64,000 nucleotides of DNA from an uncultured Oscillospiraceae bacterium (GCA_944385435.1 CALWXG010000007.1:1-64000), one strand, 5' to 3'. Positions 31,599 to 40,114 are shown, numbered from the stretch's first letter. Program-made: numbers and translations. The notes: generated by a model not told the origin, from the sequence alone.

Positions 31599-31619
31599 CC
31601 TCCAATTCACCTTTGGAGG
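31599..31619 (+). promoter_or_regulatory. Hairpin burying the GNAT gene's ribosome binding site
   Basis: CCTCCAA (31599-31605) pairs exactly with TTGGAGG (31613-31619) around a seven-base loop. The GGAGG of the right arm is the ribosome binding site for ATG 31628. Confidence 0.7.
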
Positions 31620-31627
31620 AACTTAGT

Positions 31628-33226
31628 ATGCAGATCAATTACAAGGACATCGTGCTCCGGGACTACCGGGAGAGCGACATCGAGGACGAGGTGCGCTGGA
31701 ACACCTTGGACACCGCCTGGGGGGACTGGGACGCCCCCTGGGAGCGGGAGGAGCAGTTCCAGACCTTCGATGAGAGTGCCTACCGGCAGCGCCGGCGAGA
31801 CTGGCTGGCCCACAAGGCCCCTCAGGGGGACGAGGTGCGCTGGTCCCTGGAGATCGACACATCGGAGGGGCGGCACATCGGCGCGGCGGCGGCCTATTTG
31901 ATGACGGAGGACTTCCAGTGGCGGGACCACGGCCCGGAGGAGGTGCCCGGCCCGGACACCCCGGTTGCCCTGGGGCTGGACCTCATGGACAGCTCTTTTT
32001 GGTCTGGCGGCTGGGGGACAAAAGCTCTCACCGCCTGGGTGCGGTACTGGCTGGACCGGGGCTGCCGGGAGCTGTACACCCAGACCTGGTCGGGGAACAC
32101 CCGGATGATCGGCCTGGCAAAAAAGTTGGGCTTTTACGAGTACCTGCGAAAGCCGGGCATCCGCCAGGTGCGGGGGGAGGTGTACGACGGCCTTACCTTC
32201 CGGCTGGACACGGGCCGGTGGGAGGAACTGGAGCTCTGTGTGCCCCGGGCGGAGGACCTGTGGTTCCGCGCGGCCATGGAGGCCGACCCGGCCACCATGG
32301 CCTACAACGCCGGGTGGGAGATCGGGTGTCCCGGCTATCACCGGGACACCGGCTGCATCGACCTGCCGCCGGAGAACTGGGAGAAGGAACACAAGCGCCT
32401 GGTGGGCCGGGAGCCGGAGCGGTTTTACGGCTATGTCCGCCGGAGGATGGACGGGGCCTTTCTGGGGGAGGTGAACTTCCAGCCCGACGGGCCGGACACC
32501 TGGGGCATGGGAGTGCTGCTGCACGCCCCCTGCCGGGGCCGGGGCTATGGCCGCAAGGCGCTGGAACTGCTGCTGGAGCGGGCCTTTCTCACCGACGGCG
32601 TGCCCAAACTGCGCAACGACTTTGAGGCGGAGCGGGATGCCGCTCTGGCCATCCACCTGGCCGCCGGCTTCCGGCAGGTGGGGACGCAGCGGGCCCGGCG
32701 GTTCGGCCGGGACATCGAGCTTCTGGTGCTGGAGCTGACCCGGGAGGAATATTTAGCCGGCCATGTGGTGATCGCATCGATTGATGACCCGGAGGAGCGC
32801 GGCGCCATTGCCGCCTCGGTGCTGGCCGACCTGCCCGACTGGTTCGGCCTGCCGGAGAGTACGGCGGAGTATGTGGCCCGGTGCCGGGATCTGCCCTTCT
32901 GGTCGGCCAGGCGGGGCGGGGAGGACCTGGGCTTCCTGGCCCTGCGTCAGACCGGGCCGGAGGCAGCGGAGCTGTATGTCATGGGGGTGCGCCCGGCGTG
33001 CCACCGCCTGGGCCTGGGGCGAAAGCTCTTTGAGGCGGCGTATCAGTACGCCCGGCGGCGGGGATCCCGCTTTTTGCAGGTCAAGACCGTCCAGGAGGGG
33101 CATTATCCGGCGTATGACCGGACCAACGCCTTCTACCGCGCCCTGGGCTTCAGCCAGCTGGAATGTCTGCCCACCCTGTGGGACAGCTGGAATCCCTGCC
33201 AGATCTGGATTGTGGATGTGGTGTGA
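31628..33226 (+). CDS. Protein with three GNAT N-acetyltransferase domains
   Basis: The 532-residue protein appears to hold three GNAT units. Unit one (about 1-190) has WSGGWGTKALTAWVRYWLDRG and ends LAKKLGFYEY. Unit two (about 195-380) has CRGRGYGRKALELLLERAF and ends HLAAGFRQVG. Unit three (about 382-532) has PACHRLGLGRKLFEAAYQYARRRG and ends FYRALGF. Each has the (Q/R)xxGxG/A-type acetyl-CoA loop. GNAT enzymes acetylate amino groups of antibiotics, proteins or small molecules; three units in one chain are rare and the substrates are unknown. ATG 31628 is used because the binding site at 31615-31619 fits it. A leader peptide and hairpin suggest inducible translation. Confidence 0.82.
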   Translation: MQINYKDIVLRDYRESDIEDEVRWNTLDTAWGDWDAPWEREEQFQTFDESAYRQRRRDWLAHKAPQGDEVRWSLEIDTSEGRHIGAAAAYLMTEDFQWRDHGPEEVPGPDTPVALGLDLMDSSFWSGGWGTKALTAWVRYWLDRGCRELYTQTWSGNTRMIGLAKKLGFYEYLRKPGIRQVRGEVYDGLTFRLDTGRWEELELCVPRAEDLWFRAAMEADPATMAYNAGWEIGCPGYHRDTGCIDLPPENWEKEHKRLVGREPERFYGYVRRRMDGAFLGEVNFQPDGPDTWGMGVLLHAPCRGRGYGRKALELLLERAFLTDGVPKLRNDFEAERDAALAIHLAAGFRQVGTQRARRFGRDIELLVLELTREEYLAGHVVIASIDDPEERGAIAASVLADLPDWFGLPESTAEYVARCRDLPFWSARRGGEDLGFLALRQTGPEAAELYVMGVRPACHRLGLGRKLFEAAYQYARRRGSRFLQVKTVQEGHYPAYDRTNAFYRALGFSQLECLPTLWDSWNPCQIWIVDVV

Positions 33227-33286
33227 AAGCGCCGTTTGGCGGGCATGCTTTTGAAATGTTTTGTGTGTAAGCGTCAAATGTATAGG

Positions 33287-33328
33287 CGAAAAACCCAGCA
33301 CGCCAAAGCCTGGCGTGCTGGGTAAAAC
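33287..33328. terminator. Bidirectional terminator behind the GNAT gene
   Basis: ACCCAGCACGCCA (33293-33305) pairs exactly with 33311-33323. A-rich and T-rich flanks let it act in both directions. Confidence 0.75.
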
Positions 33329-33520
33329 GACAGAAAATTCTTTCTCCCGAGTACAAAGGGCTTGATGCTGTGCTCGGCCCGGTTCCGGTTCCGGTTATTG
33401 CTTAATTCCAGGCGTCCATCCAGCAGATAGTTCACCAGACAGGGCCATTGCGTCTTCACATAGGAAGGCCTTCCCCAATACAGATTCCGGAGCTGCGCTT
33501 CTGAAATTTGCCCACGCCAA
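33326..33520 (-). pseudogene. Remnant of an IS66-family transposase
   Basis: A minus-strand frame reads VNYLLDGRLELSNN, then NRNRNRAEHS, then IKPFVLGRKNFL, which corresponds to the conserved C-terminal block of IS66 transposases (usually SNN-AE-SIKPFV-GRKN). Only about 65 codons remain; the rest of the gene, the other IS66 genes and the ends are missing. The extra NRNR comes from a short tandem GGAACC repeat at about 33382-33398. The end runs into the terminator hairpin. Confidence 0.8.
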
Positions 33521-33533
33521 CATCATCCCATTC

Positions 33534-34811
33534 TTATGGTTTCAGCGCCGTCACCGGCACCACGAACACCCCATCCGGACGTTGATAGGCTGCGTTAGCC
33601 AACCCGCATAAGACGCACAGAACCGCTGGCGGATTGCCCTTGGGGTCGGCCTCGATCTGCTTTTTGACCTCCAGCAGGTTCTCCGCCGCGGCGTCGATCT
33701 GATTGGCCCCCAGCTTGATTTCAAAGGCGCACCACCGGCCGTCCGATAACTCCACCACCGCGCCGATCTCCTGATTTTTGTAGTCCTGATAGTGATAGAG
33801 ATGCGCTCCGAAGGATTCGGCGTAAATGCGCAGGTCCCGCTCGCACAGGGCCTCAAAGAGGAAACCCAGAGTCTCCAGATCCCCCAGCAGTCCGGCAGGT
33901 GTGGCCTTCAGCAGAGCGCAGACCAGGGAGGGATCGGCAAAGTGCCGCTTCTCTGCCTGCTTTACCCGCACAGAAGACCGGATGCCGGAGGAGAAAGGCG
34001 GCTGATTGTCCGTGAGGAACAGTCGCTTGAAGATATCCAGATAGGCCGCCACCGTGTTGCCGTCGATGTCCTCGTCGTCCACCGCCTTGATGTCTTTCAT
34101 CAGCGTTTTATTGGTGACGGTGGTGCTCTCGTTCCGGGCCAGGGAGCGCAGCAGCAGGCGCATCTTCTGGGTGTCCCGCTTGATTCCGTCGATGCGGTAT
34201 ACATCGTCGTCAATGACAGCGTCCAGGTATTGAGCCGGGAGCAGTGCCGCCTGCTCCAGCGGCAGGCCCAAACTCCCCGGCCAGCCGCCCCGGATGATCA
34301 ATTCGATCAGCTTCCGCAAATCCACCTCGCCGGTCATGGCGGGAGTCAATTCGCCGTGGCAGAGCCGCTCCAGGGATACCTTGCCGCTGGAGTCTCCGGA
34401 CTCCCACAGGGACATGGGCCTCATCCGCAGGCGGGCGATGCGGCCAGCGCCGCTGTGAAGGATGCCCTTGTGGTTGGGCGTGGCGGAGCTGGTGAGAATG
34501 AACTGCCCCTTCTGGGCCGTTTGATCCACCTTGTAGCGCACCGCGTCCCACAGGGGCGGCACCTCCTGCCACTCGTCGATGAGGCGGGGTGTCTCCCCCT
34601 CCAGCACCAGAGCAGGGGACAGTTCCGCCAGCTGGCGGTTCTGGAAGTTGCCGGCGGGGTCGCCGATATAGATCTCGCTTTTGCTGTGACAGGAGGAGGT
34701 CCAGGTCTTGCCGCACCACTTCGGCCCCTCGATGCAGACGGCACCAAAGGCAGACAGGTATTCCTCCACCTGCCGGTCAAGGATGCGGGGCTTGTAGTTT
34801 TGTTTGTCCAT
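33534..34811 (-). CDS. AAA ATPase with DUF4143 domain
   Basis: The 425-residue protein has Walker A GPKWCGKT (about 29-36), Walker B PRLIDEWQEVP (about 75-85) and the sensor FILTSSATPN, followed from about 200 by a DUF4143 domain with a restriction-nuclease-like core: EIGAVVELSDGRWCAFEIKLG has the E-x-K pattern. Such proteins are common in anaerobes and gut bacteria and are often moved horizontally; their role is not settled. ATG 34811 follows GAGGTG with seven bases; the ATG at 34820 is too close to that site. An IS66 remnant lies directly behind the gene. Confidence 0.82.
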   Translation of the reverse strand: MDKQNYKPRILDRQVEEYLSAFGAVCIEGPKWCGKTWTSSCHSKSEIYIGDPAGNFQNRQLAELSPALVLEGETPRLIDEWQEVPPLWDAVRYKVDQTAQKGQFILTSSATPNHKGILHSGAGRIARLRMRPMSLWESGDSSGKVSLERLCHGELTPAMTGEVDLRKLIELIIRGGWPGSLGLPLEQAALLPAQYLDAVIDDDVYRIDGIKRDTQKMRLLLRSLARNESTTVTNKTLMKDIKAVDDEDIDGNTVAAYLDIFKRLFLTDNQPPFSSGIRSSVRVKQAEKRHFADPSLVCALLKATPAGLLGDLETLGFLFEALCERDLRIYAESFGAHLYHYQDYKNQEIGAVVELSDGRWCAFEIKLGANQIDAAAENLLEVKKQIEADPKGNPPAVLCVLCGLANAAYQRPDGVFVVPVTALKP

Positions 34812-34969
34812 GGCATTCACCTCAGAGATTCAGTGAAATTATTATATTCTATTCAGTCAGATTCTGCAACTCCATTCAGTCGAATTTTCAAAAACTGTTC
34901 TGGCTGTTTGTACTAGTCAATAAAAGTGGCCCTGAACTTGTGTTGGGGTGTTAGACTATACCTGAATCC

Positions 34970-35257
34970 GTGAAGTTCGATTTTTCACAAACTCCTGAAA
35001 GCCTGCAGTTTCAAGGTTTCCGAAGATTTTTTGGAGCTGTTTTTGCATTTCACCTGTCAGGTGAAGCCGAAATGCGGGAAAGTAACAATTTTGCCAAGCG
35101 GATTGTGGGGTCAATCCTGAGGACTCCAGTCACTCAGGAGACAAAAGCTCTCTTTGGACAGATGGAATTTTCCGTGGATTGCTGCAATGCGTTGAAACGC
35201 AATTGTGAGCAGCTTCGGGAAGAATGGCCGAATTCATGTGTCCAGCGGCTGCTGTGA
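34970..35257 (+). CDS. Doubtful hypothetical ORF
   Basis: A 95-codon frame opens at GTG 34970 without a recognisable ribosome binding site. The predicted protein has no known motif. It lies in the 584-base gap between the DUF4143 gene and the spore protein gene. Otherwise that gap holds an upstream ATTCAGTC repeat (about 34856, 34873), and a TGACAAA/TTTGTCA hairpin at 35255-35281 just after this frame. Confidence 0.25.
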   Translation: MKFDFSQTPESLQFQGFRRFFGAVFAFHLSGEAEMRESNNFAKRIVGSILRTPVTQETKALFGQMEFSVDCCNALKRNCEQLREEWPNSCVQRLL

Positions 35258-35395
35258 CAAATGCGGACGTCACGTTTGTCATAGCGAAAATTTCCAGTGA
35301 ATCTGTCGCATAGAAACGCCGTGCCGGATCAAACTATGCTCGGATTCCAAATCCAAAGGAAGACGAAACAAAACAGATCAAAGGAGAGTAAGGAT

Positions 35396-35599
35396 ATGTC
35401 TAACACCAAGAATTCCAACCGTCTGGTGGTTCCCGGTGCCCGTGAGGCCATGGATAAGTTCAAGATGGAAGCTGCGAATGAAGTGGGCGTGAGTCTGAAG
35501 CAGGGTTATAATGGCGACCTGACCAGCCGTCAGGCCGGCTCCGTGGGTGGCCAGATGGTCAAGAAGATGATCGAGGCTTATGAGAACGGCCTGAAGTAA
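35396..35599 (+). CDS. Alpha/beta-type small acid-soluble spore protein
   Basis: The 67-residue protein contains the two SASP signatures: AREAMDKFKMEAANEVGV (about 15-32, with the germination-protease cleavage region) and GDLTSRQAGSVGGQMVKKMI (about 42-61). These proteins coat and protect DNA in dormant spores and are degraded at germination. ATG 35396 follows AAAGGAG. It is monocistronic with a strong terminator. It shows that the organism forms endospores. The forespore sigma-G promoter could not be placed with confidence. Confidence 0.95.
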   Translation: MSNTKNSNRLVVPGAREAMDKFKMEAANEVGVSLKQGYNGDLTSRQAGSVGGQMVKKMIEAYENGLK

Positions 35600-35620
35600 C
35601 CGGATCGAAGCACAGCGAGA

Positions 35621-35666
35621 AAATGAGGACCGGGGCCGCCTGTTCGGGCGGCCCCGGTCCTCATTT
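35621..35666. terminator. Terminator behind the SASP gene
   Basis: A 20-base arm (35621-35640) pairs exactly with 35647-35666 around a six-base loop. Confidence 0.92.
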
Positions 35667-35722
35667 CAAAACGGGATAATAAGGTTGTTCGGCTGTGCAG
35701 ATCCGACGCCCGGACAGAACGG

Positions 35723-36799
35723 TCAGAATCCGGAGATTGTGTCGGCGTCAAGGCGCACCAGCAGCTCCCTGGCGAGGGCAACGCCGTTTTCCAGGTCGCT
35801 GTAAGCGCTGATGCCGTAGTGGGTGTGGGCGTAGCGGACGGGAATGCCGATGACAATGGTGGGCACGCCCTGGCCGGAGAGATGGATGGCGGCGCCGTTG
35901 GTGCCGCCCGCCGCCCGCACTGCTTCCTGCACCGGAATGCCCAGCGTTTCCGCCAGATCCAGGGCATAGCGCTGCCAGCGGGGATTGGTGATCATGCGCG
36001 CGTCGATGTGGCGGAGCATGGGGCCGCGCCGGATGGCGGTCTGGACCAGATGCGGCGCCGCACAGGTGTCGTCTGCGGGGCATCCCTCAAAGACAATGGC
36101 GATGTCAGGGCGAATGGTCCGGGCTGTGGCTGCGGCGCCCCGGGTGCCCACTTCCTCCTGCGTGGAGCAGGCGGCCACAACATCCACATTCAGAGCCTGG
36201 CCGTCCAGGTCGTCCAGGGTTTTGAGCAGAGCGGCGCAGCCCAGGCGGCAGTCAAAGGCCTTGCCCATCATCAGACCGGTGCGGTGGGAATAGGTGAACT
36301 CCACATCGGGAACCACCGGCTCGCCGACGCGCACCCCAAACACTTCCACCGCCTCTTCCAGGGAGACGGCGCCCACGTCCAGGGTAATGCTGCTCAGCTC
36401 CAGCGGAGCGCTGCGCTGCTGAGCCGGCAGGAAGTGGGGCGGTGTGCTGGCGGTGATGCCGGGGATATACTCCCCGTTCCGGTTGCGGACCCGGAATTTG
36501 TGGGCGGGCACATTGTGGGCGACCCAGCCGCCCAGGGGCAGGATGGACAGCGTTCCGTCCGGACGGATGGCCTGTACCATGAACGCAACCTCGTCGCTGT
36601 GGGCGTCCAGCTGAACCACCGGGCGGCTGCCGGTGTTGCCCCGGCGGCGGATGTACAGGTTGCGCATATGGTCCACTTCGGTTTCGCCCAGCCGCTGGGC
36701 ACAGGGCAGCATGGCATCCACCACGGCATCTTCAAATCCCGGCGCACCGGGGGCGTTGGAGACGGCCGCGATCAGTTCCAGTGTCTGTTTCTGATCCAT
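35723..36799 (-). CDS. M42-family aminopeptidase
   Basis: The 358-residue metallopeptidase matches the M42 glutamyl aminopeptidase/endoglucanase-like family. VQLDAHSDEVAFMV (about 68-81) provides a metal-binding His-x-Asp, CRLGCAALL (about 178-186) a second ligand region with the Asp, and STQEEVGTRGA (about 209-219) the catalytic Glu-Glu. The family forms large tetrahedral complexes that trim peptides from the N terminus in the cytoplasm. ATG 36799 follows AAGGAG by ten bases; the longer frame upstream has no site. Confidence 0.9.
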   Translation of the reverse strand: MDQKQTLELIAAVSNAPGAPGFEDAVVDAMLPCAQRLGETEVDHMRNLYIRRRGNTGSRPVVQLDAHSDEVAFMVQAIRPDGTLSILPLGGWVAHNVPAHKFRVRNRNGEYIPGITASTPPHFLPAQQRSAPLELSSITLDVGAVSLEEAVEVFGVRVGEPVVPDVEFTYSHRTGLMMGKAFDCRLGCAALLKTLDDLDGQALNVDVVAACSTQEEVGTRGAAATARTIRPDIAIVFEGCPADDTCAAPHLVQTAIRRGPMLRHIDARMITNPRWQRYALDLAETLGIPVQEAVRAAGGTNGAAIHLSGQGVPTIVIGIPVRYAHTHYGISAYSDLENGVALARELLVRLDADTISGF

Positions 36800-36865
36800 G
36801 ATCAAATCGCTCCTTTTTCTGTAGTTCAGGAAAATCATCTGATGGAGACGGCGTGCCGGGGGATA

Positions 36866-38278
36866 TCACACGGAGAATCCCCGGTCCAGCCAGCGCCCCC
36901 GCAGCAGGCGGATCAGGAACAGCAGGCCGCGGACACACAGCTCCACGCACATGGCGATCCACACGCCCACCAGGCCGATCCGGGGGGCCAGCAGGGCCGC
37001 CGCAGTGATGCGCACGCCCCACATACTGGCCAGGTTCATCAGGCTGGGGACCAGCGTGTCCCCCGCGCCGCGCAGGGCCCCGGCGGCCGCGATGGAAACG
37101 GCGTACAGGGGCTCGGCAAAGGCCTCAATGCGCAGCACCTGAACGCCCAGTGCCTGGACCGCGGCATCCGGGGTGAGCAGGCGGAAGACAAAGGGGGCCA
37201 GCAGGAACATAAGGACCGCCATCACACTCATGAGGATCACCGCCAGCAGGACGGACAGCCGGGCGAAGCGCCGGGCCAGGTCTTTGCGCCGCGCCCCCAG
37301 GCTCTGCCCCACCAGGGTGGTGGCCGCCGCGGCGATTCCGTAGCCGGGCAGATAACACAGGCTCTCGGCGGTGACGGCCAGGGAGTTGGCGGCGATGGAG
37401 ACGTTTCCCAGCGGCGCCACAATGCGGGTGGATGCGATCTGGGCTCCGCACAGTACCGTGTGCTCAAAGGCCATGGGGATTGCGATATGGGCTGCCGTGC
37501 CCAGGCATTTTCTGGTGAGGCGCCACTTCCCGCCGGCGGTGAGGCGCAGTTTGGGAGAGCGGATGCACACGGAGAACAGCATGAGCGCGGCGGTGAGATA
37601 CTCTGAAATGGCGGTGCCCAGCGCGGCTCCGGCCACACCCATGCCGGCTCCGGGCACGGGAAGATTCAGCAGAGGAATGGTAAAGCCGGGAAAGATCAGC
37701 AGACTGTTGAACACCACATCTTCCAGGCACATCAGGGCGTTGAGAAGGCTGGGCGTCCTCATGTTGCCGCTGCACTGGAGCATGCTGCCGGACAGCTGCC
37801 GTATCTGAACGGCCGGAAGTGCACAGGCGTAGATCAGAAAATAGCGGGAGGAATCGGAGCGGATTGCCCCGTCACCCCCCAGCCAGACCGGAAGGCGGGC
37901 ACTGATGGTGGCGCCGGTTGCCGCCAGCAGCAGGCCGAAGGCCAGGGCTGCCAGCAGGGCCTGACGGACCACATCCTTTGCGTCCTCCTGTCTGCCGGCT
38001 CCGATGAGATGGGCGACCTGAACGGAGAAACCGGTGGCCAGGGAGATGCACAATCCCCCCATCAGCCAGGTGGAGGTGGACACCAGACCGATGGCGGCTG
38101 AGGCATTGGCGCCGAGGCTTCCCACCATGGCGGCGTCGATATACTGCATGGCCATGGAGCTGATCTCTGCCAGGATGGCCGGTATGCTCAGCTGTATGAC
38201 CCGCTTCAGCTGGCCCTGCAGCGAATTCAGGGCCGGCTGCGCATCCGGACTGAAGTCGAGTTGAGACTGGTTCACCAT
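36866..38278 (-). CDS. MATE-family efflux transporter
   Basis: The 470-residue protein has about twelve membrane helices in two homologous halves. QLSIPAILAEISSMAMQYIDAAMVGSLG near residues 27-55 is the MATE start, and GYGIAAAATTLVGQSLGARR near 300-320 repeats the motif in the second half. It exports drugs or metabolites by cation antiport. ATG 38278 follows GGAGG. It lies 66 bases before the M42 peptidase in the same direction. Confidence 0.93.
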   Translation of the reverse strand: MVNQSQLDFSPDAQPALNSLQGQLKRVIQLSIPAILAEISSMAMQYIDAAMVGSLGANASAAIGLVSTSTWLMGGLCISLATGFSVQVAHLIGAGRQEDAKDVVRQALLAALAFGLLLAATGATISARLPVWLGGDGAIRSDSSRYFLIYACALPAVQIRQLSGSMLQCSGNMRTPSLLNALMCLEDVVFNSLLIFPGFTIPLLNLPVPGAGMGVAGAALGTAISEYLTAALMLFSVCIRSPKLRLTAGGKWRLTRKCLGTAAHIAIPMAFEHTVLCGAQIASTRIVAPLGNVSIAANSLAVTAESLCYLPGYGIAAAATTLVGQSLGARRKDLARRFARLSVLLAVILMSVMAVLMFLLAPFVFRLLTPDAAVQALGVQVLRIEAFAEPLYAVSIAAAGALRGAGDTLVPSLMNLASMWGVRITAAALLAPRIGLVGVWIAMCVELCVRGLLFLIRLLRGRWLDRGFSV

Positions 38279-38383
38279 GAGACACCTCCATTCTTTGTGG
38301 GACGATGCCGCGCGACGCGGCGGATGGAGTCCGGCCGGGACTTTCCAAAGACGGGCAGCCGGCGGTTTTTTCGGGACAGGCCG

Positions 38384-38412
38384 TTGCGGATGATCCGCCT
38401 GCGTGCTATACT
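38384..38412 (+). promoter_or_regulatory. Promoter of the DUF1847 gene
   Basis: TTGCGG (38384-38389) and TATACT (38407-38412) are spaced by 17 bases, 70 bases before the gene. Confidence 0.6.
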
Positions 38413-38483
38413 GAACAGCAGAACTGCCGCGTGGGCGGCACAATCAAACCGGCCGGAAGAGGCCGGAAAACGGAGGGAGAGCC

Positions 38484-39122
38484 ATGGAGGGAGAAAAACC
38501 CTGCCTGTCCTGTGTGGATTGTCATGTGTACAACTGCTGGCTGCAGGACAGCCAATATCCGGATTTTTGCCTGACGACCAATGTGTCTGAGGAGACAAAG
38601 CAGCGGGCGATGGATGCGCTGAAGGGGGAGGACAACGCCATTGCGGTGGCCGCCGCCCAGGTGGAGTACGAGGGATACTGCAAGCGCACCCGGGTGGAGG
38701 AGGTCATTCAGTTTGCCCGGAAGATCGGCGCGAAAAAGCTGGGTATCGCCACCTGCATCGGCCTGATTGAGGAGTCCAGAACCCTGGCCAAGATCCTGCG
38801 GATCAACGGCTTCGAGGTGTACGGCGCCGCCTGCAAGATGGGGGCCACGCCCAAAGTGGAGATCGGCATTCCCAAGGAGTGCGAGGCGGTGGGCGTGAAT
38901 ATGTGCAACCCGGTGCTCCAGGCGGAGGCGCTCAATGATGCCGGAACCGACCTGAACCTGATCATGGGGCTGTGCGTGGGCCACGACAGCCTGTTCATGA
39001 AACACTCCAACGCGCTGTGCACCAGCGTGGTGACCAAAGACCGGGTACTGGGCCACAATCCGGTGGTGGCGCTGTATCAGGCCGGCGGCTACTATAAAAA
39101 ATTGATGCAGGAGCAGCCGTGA
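38484..39122 (+). CDS. DUF1847 family metal-binding protein
   Basis: The 212-residue protein has an N-terminal Cys cluster (CLSCVDCHVYNC, about 7-18, plus Cys near 29) and further conserved Cys residues in IATCIGL, YGAACKMG, MCNPVLQ, GLCVGHDSLF and ALCTSVV. This matches the DUF1847 family of strict anaerobes, presumed to bind metal or an Fe-S cluster; its function is unknown. GGAGGGAG precedes the ATG. It is flanked by its own promoter and a terminator. Confidence 0.88.
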   Translation: MEGEKPCLSCVDCHVYNCWLQDSQYPDFCLTTNVSEETKQRAMDALKGEDNAIAVAAAQVEYEGYCKRTRVEEVIQFARKIGAKKLGIATCIGLIEESRTLAKILRINGFEVYGAACKMGATPKVEIGIPKECEAVGVNMCNPVLQAEALNDAGTDLNLIMGLCVGHDSLFMKHSNALCTSVVTKDRVLGHNPVVALYQAGGYYKKLMQEQP

Positions 39123-39153
39123 AAACCGCCCCTGGCCGGATCCGGCCAGGGGC
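39121..39153. terminator. Terminator between DUF1847 gene and thioesterase
   Basis: GCCCCTGGCCGGA (39128-39140) and the directly following complement (39141-39153) form a perfect 26-base palindrome. GGTTTTC on the minus-strand side suits the thioesterase transcript. Confidence 0.7.
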
Positions 39154-39176
39154 GTGGCATGTTTCCGGCAGAAGGT

Positions 39177-39653
39177 TCAGCTGTGCTGGGTATAGTCAGC
39201 GTCAGCCTTGGTGGAGTAAACTCCGGTTGCAAAGGCCAGGATGCGGTCCGGCTCCTCGGGGAGGAACAGCTCCGCCGTGAGTTGGGAAGAGGTCCGGCCG
39301 AATACCACGATCCGGACACGCACATGGACGGTGCGGTCCAGAGGGACCGGGCGGGTGTAGTTGACGGTCATGCTGATGGTGGGAGTTCCGTGGCCGCACA
39401 GGCTGCAGCACACAATGCCCATGCTGGTGTCCAGCAGGACCGCGGTCATGCCCCCGTGGAGCACACCCATGGGATTGGACATCCAGGTCTTGGTTTCATA
39501 TGCCACCTCCAGTTGGAGGCTGGGGCCGTCGCAGCGGACAAAATGGGGCGCCAGACCCATTCCAGGCAGGTTCCGGTTGGGACCGGACAGGCGGTTCTGC
39601 AGGGCCTGTTCGACTGCGGCCTGGAATTGCTCGGTGGTCAACTCTCTGTGCAT
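39177..39653 (-). CDS. PaaI-type hotdog-fold thioesterase
   Basis: The 158-residue protein has the hotdog signature NPMGVLHGGMTAVLLDTSMG (about 60-79) with the HGG turn and catalytic Asp, and the following NYTRPVP strand. It hydrolyses acyl-CoA thioesters, often aromatic or otherwise stalled ones. ATG 39653 follows AAGGAG by eight bases. It is a single gene. Confidence 0.9.
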   Translation of the reverse strand: MHRELTTEQFQAAVEQALQNRLSGPNRNLPGMGLAPHFVRCDGPSLQLEVAYETKTWMSNPMGVLHGGMTAVLLDTSMGIVCCSLCGHGTPTISMTVNYTRPVPLDRTVHVRVRIVVFGRTSSQLTAELFLPEEPDRILAFATGVYSTKADADYTQHS

Positions 39654-39695
39654 GGAAATAACTCCTTCGACTGAACATTTTTCTGCAACGTTCGA

Positions 39696-39724
39696 ATTAT
39701 AGCACCAAAAAGAGCGGCGCACAA
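39696..39724 (-). promoter_or_regulatory. Promoter of the thioesterase gene
   Basis: On the minus strand TTGTGC (39724-39719) and TATAAT (39701-39696) are spaced by 17 bases. Confidence 0.65.
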
Positions 39725-39845
39725 TGCGCGGAACGGAGAAAATAGCGCGGACGGGGGAGCCAAACTGGATGGTCCGGCAGCGGAACGCACAAGGGAGAGG
39801 CGCGCAGCGGCGTGGGGCGCAGGAAAATCCGGGTCGAAAAAACTC

Positions 39846-39874
39846 TTGACTTTTACGCTTAAAAGCGCTAAACT
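39846..39874 (+). promoter_or_regulatory. Promoter of the aroF-tyrA leader
   Basis: TTGACT (39846-39851) and TAAACT (39869-39874) are spaced by 17 bases, just before the leader peptide. Confidence 0.7.
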
Positions 39875-39902
39875 ATCAAAAAATGAAGGAGGAGGGCGCG
39901 CC

Positions 39903-39968
39903 ATGACAGACCGCCGGTTCGGGTATGCATACGGGTATTACCGCTATTGCGATAGCGGTCCTTTGTGA
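39903..39968 (+). CDS. Tyrosine-rich leader peptide of aroF-tyrA
   Basis: A 21-codon ORF follows a strong AAGGAGGAGGG. Residues 6-15 read FGYAYGYYRY, giving five Tyr and one Phe within ten codons. Such codon runs are read as a gauge of charged tRNA in amino-acid attenuators. It stands before a DAHP synthase and a prephenate dehydrogenase, the pathway that ends in tyrosine. Confidence 0.85.
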   Translation: MTDRRFGYAYGYYRYCDSGPL

Positions 39969-40042
39969 TGCCCTGAAACGGTCTGCCACGGCTTGTGCGT
40001 GAGATGTGCGGCTGCCATTTGGGGCGGCCGCTTTCTTTTTTG
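39940..40042 (+). promoter_or_regulatory. Attenuator of aroF-tyrA
   Basis: ACCGCTAT (39940-39947) and ATAGCGGT (39952-39959) form a perfect hairpin that begins at the end of the Tyr codon run. The terminator is GCGGCTGCC (40008-40016) pairing with GGCGGCCGC (40023-40031, one G-T pair), followed by TTTCTTTTTT (40032-40041). A ribosome stalled at Tyr codons would cover the first hairpin and shift folding. The exact antiterminator pairing was not resolved. Confidence 0.75.
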
Positions 40043-40114
40043 CCCCGGAGCGGGGTCTGACGGATGAATACCAGAGTGTGCCGGAAGAAGACCGGTGGAA
40101 AGGAGCAGGTGAAT

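Noticed and set aside
39903..40042. T-box for tyrosine before aroF
   Set aside because: The T-box core sequence and specifier loop layout were not found; a translated Tyr-rich leader explains the region better.
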